Assembly: GCA_934660915.1 (NCBI GenBank)
Contig: CAKUIF010000001.1
Span: forward strand, 248,001-312,000
Direction of reading: 5' to 3'
Length of the DNA: 64,000 bases
DNA from: an uncultured Olsenella sp.
GTDB taxonomy: Bacteria; Actinomycetota; Coriobacteriia; Coriobacteriales; Atopobiaceae
This document shows, one piece after another, positions 59,153 through 64,000 of the stretch (positions are counted from its first letter, which is position 1; each line of letters starts with the position of its first letter). The translations under genes were made by a program, and so were the position numbers. The notes below the pieces were generated by a model. That model did no database searches. It worked only from the letters and a program-made list of their open reading frames with translations, and was not told the origin of the DNA.

Positions 59153-59584
59153 CTATTCGGAACCCGCGAGGATCGCGAGGCGGGCGCGCAGCCCCTCGGC
59201 GTTCTCGGTGGCGTCAGCCACGATGAGCACTGTATCGTCCCCGCCGACGGACCCGAGCACATGCTCGAGCTCGGCCTCGTCCACGGCCCCGGCGACGCCG
59301 GACGCCGTGCCCGGCTGCGTCCTCACGACAACGAGGTTCTCGGACCTGCTGACCCCGAGCGCGAACTCGGAGAGCATTCTTTGCAGGTGAAGGTCCTCGG
59401 CAAGGACGTAGGAGCCGCCCGGCAGCTTGCGCAGACCGAGGGAGCTCACGTCGCGGGAAACGGTGGCCTGCGTGCAGTCGAACCCCAGCCGAACGAGCTC
59501 GTCGGCCAACTCGCGTTGCGTCTTTATTGCCTTTTTTCGCACAACCGAGCGAATCGCCGCGGCGCGGCCGTTCCTACTGCCCAT
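59153..59584 (-). CDS. argR: Arginine repressor ArgR
   Basis: Arginine-responsive repressor of 143 residues. The N-terminal winged helix reads AIKTQRELADELVRLGFDCTQATVSRDVSSLGLRK and the C-terminal hexamerisation and arginine-binding domain contains GTASGVAGAVDEAE and GGDDTVLIVAD. AAGGA lies nine bases before the ATG. No arginine genes are in the window and no clear ARG box was found in front of it, so its targets lie elsewhere. Confidence 0.93.
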   Translation of the reverse strand: MGSRNGRAAAIRSVVRKKAIKTQRELADELVRLGFDCTQATVSRDVSSLGLRKLPGGSYVLAEDLHLQRMLSEFALGVSRSENLVVVRTQPGTASGVAGAVDEAELEHVLGSVGGDDTVLIVADATENAEGLRARLAILAGSE

Positions 59585-59708
59585 CTATTCCGTTCCTTCC
59601 CGGCATCGCCGCGCTCGCAGAATTACACGGCGTTGCGAACAGATACAAGTGGCGCTTGGCGTACTATTTGAGAGATTATCCCACAGCAACTGAACAACTG
59701 GGGGCATT

Positions 59709-60863
59709 ATGCCATACGACAGCCAGAATATGAGCCGCGGACAGGGCCCCTCCCGCAACGCCAGCGGCCGACGCGGCGGCGCGCCTTCCGGCGGCTCTCG
59801 CTCCCGTGAGCGCGTGGACCTCGGAGGCTCCTACCACGGCCCGCGAGGAACGCAGCAGCGCTCCGGCTCGCGCGGGATCCGCGGCAGGCGCGGACCGTCC
59901 ATCCAGAAGGGCCTCGGCAATGGCGGCTACCCGCTGCGTTCCCGCAGCATCAATTTCCAGGGCGGCCGTGGGCGCCGCAGCGCCGACAGGAGGATGCTCA
60001 TCCTTGGCGCTCTCGCGCTCGTCCTCATCGCCCTCCTTGTTGTCGGCGTTTCCAGCTGCGTAAAGGGGTGCTCCAACGGGGGCGACCAGCCTGCCACCGA
60101 CCAGAACCAGATCGACTCTCGCGTGGCCGCCGGCGTCACCGATGAGCTCACGAACCGCTTCAAGACGGAGCTCGACCGCAACGAAAAGCTCGCACAGATC
60201 GCCGCCAACGCGAACGCCTACGACGACACCTCGCTCCTCGAGCTGGCCCTCGACGTGCCCGAGTCCATCGACTTCGTAGCCAACTACCCCAACGCCCAGA
60301 AGTCCGGCCAGGCGTACTCCGACGCCGTGAGCAAGGGCACCGCGCCCGAGCTCTACGATTGGGACATCCGCTGGGGCGCCGTCGCGTACGGCGATCACCC
60401 CCTCGCCGTCTCGGGCTCCGGCCCCACCGCGTTCTCGATGGCCTACATGGGACTCACCGGCTCGGCCGACAAGACCCCCGCCGACATGGCCGCGCTCGCC
60501 TCCGGCCAGAACTTCGCAACCGGCGACTCCGGCACCGACGGAGCCTTCTTCGAGGCGGCGGCCGAGGGCCTGGGGCTCCAGGTCAAGTCGCACGAGTCCT
60601 CATCCGCCAATCTGACCGAGGTCCTCGACGCGGGCATCTACCTGCTCGTTGAGGCAAAGGCGGGCACGCTCACCGATGCCACCCACTGGGTACTCCTCGT
60701 GACCGAGAACGCCGACAACACCGTCGTCGTGTACGACCCCACCTCCCCCGAGGTCTCGAGCCGCAGCTGGGCGCCCTCGACCCTCGCCTCCGCCTGCGAC
60801 AAGTTCTACTCGGTCTCCCTGAAGCCGGCGGACGGAACCTCCACGGACACCAGCGCGCAGTAG
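59709..60863 (+). CDS. Membrane-anchored C39-like protein with Cys-to-Ser substitution
   Basis: A 384-residue protein. Residues 1-95 are Arg/Gly/Ser-rich and probably cytoplasmic, then one membrane helix (about 96-117) and an extracellular domain. Residues 220-370 follow the peptidase C39-like layout: LYDWDIRWGAVAYGD, GSGPTAFSMAYMGLTG, TPADMAALA, the histidine region THWVLLV and DPTSPE. The catalytic motif is normally GCGPT; here the codon at 60417-60419 is TCC, giving Ser237, so cysteine protease activity is unlikely. It may bind peptides or the wall. GGGGG lies before the ATG. It is followed by its own terminator. Confidence 0.75.
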   Translation: MPYDSQNMSRGQGPSRNASGRRGGAPSGGSRSRERVDLGGSYHGPRGTQQRSGSRGIRGRRGPSIQKGLGNGGYPLRSRSINFQGGRGRRSADRRMLILGALALVLIALLVVGVSSCVKGCSNGGDQPATDQNQIDSRVAAGVTDELTNRFKTELDRNEKLAQIAANANAYDDTSLLELALDVPESIDFVANYPNAQKSGQAYSDAVSKGTAPELYDWDIRWGAVAYGDHPLAVSGSGPTAFSMAYMGLTGSADKTPADMAALASGQNFATGDSGTDGAFFEAAAEGLGLQVKSHESSSANLTEVLDAGIYLLVEAKAGTLTDATHWVLLVTENADNTVVVYDPTSPEVSSRSWAPSTLASACDKFYSVSLKPADGTSTDTSAQ

Positions 60864-60868
60864 CCACA

Positions 60869-60897
60869 GCGCCCTTCTTTGTTGGAAAGAAGGGCGC
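60869..60897 (+). terminator. Terminator after the C39-like gene
   Basis: A perfect 12-bp stem GCGCCCTTCTTT with a GTTGG loop, 6 nt after the stop. No long U-tract follows on the plus strand. Confidence 0.65.
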
Positions 60898-60933
60898 CCG
60901 CGAACTAAACGCCACAGCTTAACGGCAAACCAA

Positions 60934-60961
60934 AAGGCCGCGCCCCGAGGGACGCGGCCTT
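60934..60961 (-). terminator. Terminator after the phosphohexomutase gene
   Basis: A 9-bp stem (AAGGCCGCG with its complement) and a 10-nt loop, with the stem continuing into TTTTGG on the minus strand. It lies 32 nt after the stop. Confidence 0.75.
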
Positions 60962-60992
60962 CTTTGCGGACCTATGCGTGGAGTCGCAGACG

Positions 60993-62717
60993 TTAGGACA
61001 GGATCTCCTTCGAGGCGGCCTCGAGCTTATCGCGCACAGCCTCGGACTCCTCGCGCGTCGCGCCGACCGAGAAGAGGTACGCCTTGACCTTGGGCTCGGT
61101 GCCAGACGGGCGGAAGATGACCTTGTTGTTGCCCTCGAGGCGGTACTCGATGACGTTCGCCGGCGGGAGGTTCTGCGGGTCCTCCTTCTGCAGGCCGGAG
61201 ACGCGCGGCATCTCGGGGCCGGTGGCGTAGTCGGTCATGCCCTCGACCGCGAAGCCCGCGATCTCGGTCAGCGGGTTCTTGCGCAGGCCGTCCATGATCT
61301 GGGCCATCTTCTGTGCGCCGGAGGCTCCGGGGAAGGCGGCGTTGACGGTGCCGTTGAGGTAGTAGCCGTACTTCTTGTACAGGGCGTCCATGGCCTCGTA
61401 GAGGTCCATGCCCTTGGAGGCGTAGTAGGAGGCCATCTCGACGCAGAGCATGGTGGCGACGATGGCATCCTTATCGCGGGCGTGGGTGCCGACGAGGTAG
61501 CCGTAGGACTCCTCGAAGCCCATGAGGTAGCGGTCCTCCTCGCCTTCGTCCTTGAGCTGGTCGATCTGGTCGCCGATGTACTTGAAGCCGGTGAGCACGC
61601 GGCGCATCTCGAAGCCGTGGTCGCGGGCGAGCGCGTCGGGCATCGAGCTCGAGACGATGGTCGAGACGGCGACCTTGCGGCTCACGTCCTCGCCGTTCTC
61701 CTTGGCCATGCTGGCGAGCCAGTCCATGAGCAGGACGCCCATCTCGTTGCCGGAAAGAAGGACGTAGTCGCCATCGTGCGGAATGGCGGTGCCCATGCGG
61801 TCGGCATCGGGGTCGGTGGCCACGACGAGGTTGGGCTTGACCTCCTCGGCGAGCTTGAGGGCGAGCTCGAGGGCGGCGCGGAACTCGGGGTTCGGGTAGT
61901 TGCAGGTGGGGAAGTTGCCATCGGGATCCGCCTGCTCGGGAACCACGTTGACGTCCTCGACGCCGATCTCCTTGAGGATGCGGGTCACGCACTCCATGCC
62001 GGTGCCGTTGAGCGGGGTGTAGACGACCTTGTAGCCGTCGGAGGCCTTGAAGCCGGGGACGGAGACCTTCTTGATGTTGTCGATGAAGGAGTCGAGGACC
62101 TCCTCGGGCGTCCACTCCACGAGGCCGCGCTCAAGCGCCTCGTCGAAGTCCATGGCGCCGGCGAACGCCTTGAAGGGATCGGCCTTGGCGATGTTGTCCG
62201 AGATCTCCTTCGCGGCCTCATCGGTGATCTGCCCGCCCTGGTCGTTGTAGACCTTGTAGCCGTTGTAGGCGGCGGGGTTGTGGGAGGCGGTCAGGACGAT
62301 GCCCGCGGAGGTGCCCAGGTGGCGCACGGCGAAGGACAGCGTGGGGACGGGCTCGATGCGCGGGTAGACGTAGACGTGGATACCGTTGGCGGCCAGGATG
62401 CCGGCGGCGACCTTCTGGAAGTCCTCGCCCTTGAGGCGCGAGTCGCGGGCGAGCGCCAGCGTCGGGTTCTCGTAGTGGGCGTTGAGGTAATCGGCGACGC
62501 CCTGGGTGGCCTGGGCGACGACGTAGACGTTCATGCGGTTGGTGCCGACGCCGAGCGTGCCGCGCAGGCCCGCGGTGCCGAAGGCGAGGCTGCGGTAGAA
62601 GGCGTCGTAGAGCTTATCGCCATCCTCGGCGACGAGCGCGTCGAGCTCCTCCGCGAGGTCGGCCTCGCTTACGTTATCCTGCCACGCCTTGACGGTGGCC
62701 TCGATAGACTGGTCCAT
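60993..62717 (-). CDS. Phosphoglucomutase/phosphomannomutase
   Basis: Moves phosphate between the C1 and C6 hydroxyls of hexoses, feeding nucleotide-sugar synthesis. The 574 residues are the long (PgcA-like) form. Visible are FGTAGLRG, the phosphoserine loop in LTASHNPAAYNGYK, the metal-binding DPDADRMG, the sugar-specificity loop GFEESYGYL (GEES pattern as in PMM/PGM) and the phosphate-binding FRPSGTEPK. The start ATG at 62717 has GGAG six bases upstream. It is probably monocistronic; repeat family B lies between it and the next gene upstream. Confidence 0.95.
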   Translation of the reverse strand: MDQSIEATVKAWQDNVSEADLAEELDALVAEDGDKLYDAFYRSLAFGTAGLRGTLGVGTNRMNVYVVAQATQGVADYLNAHYENPTLALARDSRLKGEDFQKVAAGILAANGIHVYVYPRIEPVPTLSFAVRHLGTSAGIVLTASHNPAAYNGYKVYNDQGGQITDEAAKEISDNIAKADPFKAFAGAMDFDEALERGLVEWTPEEVLDSFIDNIKKVSVPGFKASDGYKVVYTPLNGTGMECVTRILKEIGVEDVNVVPEQADPDGNFPTCNYPNPEFRAALELALKLAEEVKPNLVVATDPDADRMGTAIPHDGDYVLLSGNEMGVLLMDWLASMAKENGEDVSRKVAVSTIVSSSMPDALARDHGFEMRRVLTGFKYIGDQIDQLKDEGEEDRYLMGFEESYGYLVGTHARDKDAIVATMLCVEMASYYASKGMDLYEAMDALYKKYGYYLNGTVNAAFPGASGAQKMAQIMDGLRKNPLTEIAGFAVEGMTDYATGPEMPRVSGLQKEDPQNLPPANVIEYRLEGNNKVIFRPSGTEPKVKAYLFSVGATREESEAVRDKLEAASKEILS

Positions 62718-62850
62718 GTGTGACTCCCCCACTTCTCCTGGCGCGCAAGCCCGCGCGTCTTCTTTGGATAGGTGGTTCTTATTCTAGTTACCGCGGGGGC
62801 GGAGGGACCGAGAAGTCCGGGTGCATCCGCGAACGGTTGGAGCCGCGCCT

Positions 62851-62928
62851 GCGATTTTAGCCTGTCTGATTTAGCAGTCCAAAACAGCATGCTGAAATGG
62901 ACTGCCAAATCAGACAGGCTAAAATCGC
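62851..62928. repeat. Palindromic repeat family B, copy 2
   Basis: 30-bp arms with one mismatch (62851-62880 with 62899-62928) enclose the same 18-nt centre as copy 1. Read in reverse, it also shares the outer flank GTCCCACCTGC with copy 1, so the unit is at least 11 nt longer on that side. That flank ends 1-2 nt from the reversed rlmKL stop codon. Confidence 0.9.
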
Positions 62929-62940
62929 AGGTGGGACTGA

Positions 62941-64000
62941 TTAGCCGCGACGCACGATGTAGGCGTGGTGGATCTTCGCGTTGCGCTTGAAGTCCTCGGG
63001 GATGGTGCTCGCGGTAATGTCCTCGAGCACGACGCCGGCCTTCGAGAGGGCCTCGGTATCGGGCTTGAAGCCGCGCAGGTTGCACGAGAAAATCGCGCAC
63101 CCGTTGCGCGTGAGCAGGCGCGAGACGCCGATGACGAGCTCGGAGTGGTCGCGCTGGACGTCCCAGCTCGACTTCTTCATGCGCTGAGAGTTCGAGAAGG
63201 TGGGGACGTCGCAGAAGACGAGGTCCCAGCGGTTGCGCGTGTGGCGCTGCTCGTTGACCCACTCGATGACGTCGGCCTGGACGAACTCGTGCTCGGGGCC
63301 GGTGAAGCCGTTGCGGGCCATGTTGCGGCGCGCCCAGTCGAGGCTCGGGCGCGAGAGGTCGACGGTCGTCGTGTACTTGGCGCCGCCGTCGGCCGCATAG
63401 CAGGTCGCGGTGCCCGTATAGGCAAAGAGATTGAGGAAGCGCTTGGAGCCCAGGGTCTGCTTCATCATCTCGCGGACCTCGGCGCGCGTGTCGCGGTGAT
63501 CGAGGAAGATGCCGCAGTCGAGGCGGGCTGAGAAGTTGACCTCAAAGGTAAGACCGCCCTCGTCGATGAGGTGGGCGCCGCGCGGCAGGTCGGTGAGGCT
63601 CGGCTTGTGGCGGTTGCGCGCGTCGGCGCGCTGGCCGCGCATGCGCGAGAACTCGCCGGCGGCCTGGGCCGCGTCAGCGGCGCTGCCCTCGTCGGCGTAC
63701 TGCGAGCCGCCGCGGGCGCGGGTGCGCACGCGGAGGTTGACGTTGGCGGGATCCACGCCCACCACGCGCGGCGCGATGGCGAGCACGTCCATGAGGCGGC
63801 GGCGCGCGAGGTCGGCGTCGATTTCCTTCGGGGCGGCGTACTCGGAGACCTGCAGCCAGCGGCCCGGGGTCTCGGAGCCCTCGTAGAGCTCGATGGCCAC
63901 AGCGTAGTCGGGCAGGTCGGCGTCGTAGACGCGGTAGCAGCTCACGTCCTCGCGGCGCGCCCACTTGGCGCGGAGCTTGGCCACCTTGGCCAGGCGGGCG
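62941..64000 (-). CDS. rlmL: Bifunctional 23S rRNA methyltransferase RlmKL, C-terminal part
   Basis: The frame runs off the right edge; the 353 visible residues are the C-terminal (RlmK, m7G2069) half. They open with the linker pattern LRAKWARREDVSCYRVYDADLPDYAVAI, which in complete proteins joins the RlmL half to RlmK. The SAM-binding LNLFAYTGTATCYAADGGA, TVDLSRPSLDWARRNM and the catalytic-pocket FCDVPTFSNS (DPPxF is usual; here DVPTF) follow. Reading upstream to the edge gives ARLAKVAK in frame, so the GTG at 63984 is not the true start. The N-terminal RlmL half must lie beyond the window. Confidence 0.85.
   Translation of the reverse strand, partial: ARLAKVAKLRAKWARREDVSCYRVYDADLPDYAVAIELYEGSETPGRWLQVSEYAAPKEIDADLARRRLMDVLAIAPRVVGVDPANVNLRVRTRARGGSQYADEGSAADAAQAAGEFSRMRGQRADARNRHKPSLTDLPRGAHLIDEGGLTFEVNFSARLDCGIFLDHRDTRAEVREMMKQTLGSKRFLNLFAYTGTATCYAADGGAKYTTTVDLSRPSLDWARRNMARNGFTGPEHEFVQADVIEWVNEQRHTRNRWDLVFCDVPTFSNSQRMKKSSWDVQRDHSELVIGVSRLLTRNGCAIFSCNLRGFKPDTEALSKAGVVLEDITASTIPEDFKRNAKIHHAYIVRRG

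Noticed and set aside
59585..59708. ARG box in front of argR or the C39-like gene
   Set aside because: No sequence close to the TNTGNATWWWWATNCANA consensus was found.
63941..63984. GTG at 63984 as the start of the methyltransferase gene
   Set aside because: The in-frame sequence continues to the window edge (ARLAKVAK) in the pattern of the RlmL-RlmK linker, so the gene is truncated by the window and not a short protein.

Overview
The window is GC-rich, densely packed DNA from an actinobacterium. The best fit is class Coriobacteriia, a gut anaerobe of the Collinsella/Olsenella kind. Supporting points are gap-pgk-tpiA-gpmI next to secG, an adjacent rapZ-whiA pair, Tat-type lipoprotein solute-binding proteins, a permease-ATPase fusion in an oligopeptide-type ABC transporter, frequent TTG starts and strong AGGAGG ribosome sites. 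This placement rests on gene content only; no 16S gene is present. Nearly every gene is on the minus strand. No prophage, insertion sequence, integrase or CRISPR array was found.

Layout. 1-2.8 kb: a PAS/GAF/SpoIIE-type phosphatase (cut by the left edge), a tandem-ACT protein and tRNA-Leu(GAG). 2.9-9.7 kb: a lipoprotein, then a complete oligopeptide ABC transporter (oppA-B-C-D-F) ending in an unusually long terminator. 9.9-15 kb: gap, pgk, tpiA, gpmI and secG. 15.3-21.1 kb: the least familiar region, with an M42 metallopeptidase, three divergent creatininase-family metal hydrolases and an orphan oligopeptide-binding protein. 21.4-23.2 kb: rapZ-whiA. 23.5-28.5 kb: fructose genes (fruA, fruK, a DeoR regulator) and an oxidoreductase. 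28.6-29.1 kb: a lipoprotein. 29.2-39.6 kb: a probable sialic-acid operon with a binding protein, permease, fused permease-ATPase, ATPase, CE7-type esterase, catalytically broken esterase paralogue, nanA, a ROK kinase and nanE. 39.9-49 kb: uvrC, then a cell-envelope group (FemAB-like transferase, ATP-grasp ligase, DegT-type aminotransferase, MurJ, NlpC/P60 hydrolase). 49-56.6 kb: hisI-hisE, an aspartate-oxidase-like flavoprotein, lgt, a NifU-like protein, a long U32 protein and tyrS. 56.8-64 kb: a class A penicillin-binding protein, argR, a C39-like protein with a Cys-to-Ser change, a phosphohexomutase and the 3' part of rlmKL (cut by the right edge).

The genes describe peptide and host-glycan scavenging. 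Two peptide-family ABC systems, an orphan binding protein and several cytoplasmic hydrolases feed amino acids and amino sugars inward, and PTS fructose uptake leads to glycolysis. Expression seems to be shaped by intercistronic GC hairpins, DeoR-type direct repeats before fruK and TGGTAT-type repeats before the sialic-acid operon.

Besides genes, two families of long palindromic intergenic repeats occur. One (34-36 bp perfect arms) sits 0-5 nt after the stop codon of a minus-strand gene in all three copies, including one between fruK and fruA. The other has 26-30 bp arms and occurs twice. Neither matches an ordinary terminator. Together with the creatininase/M42 locus and three enzyme-fold proteins that lost a catalytic residue, they are the most interesting material here.
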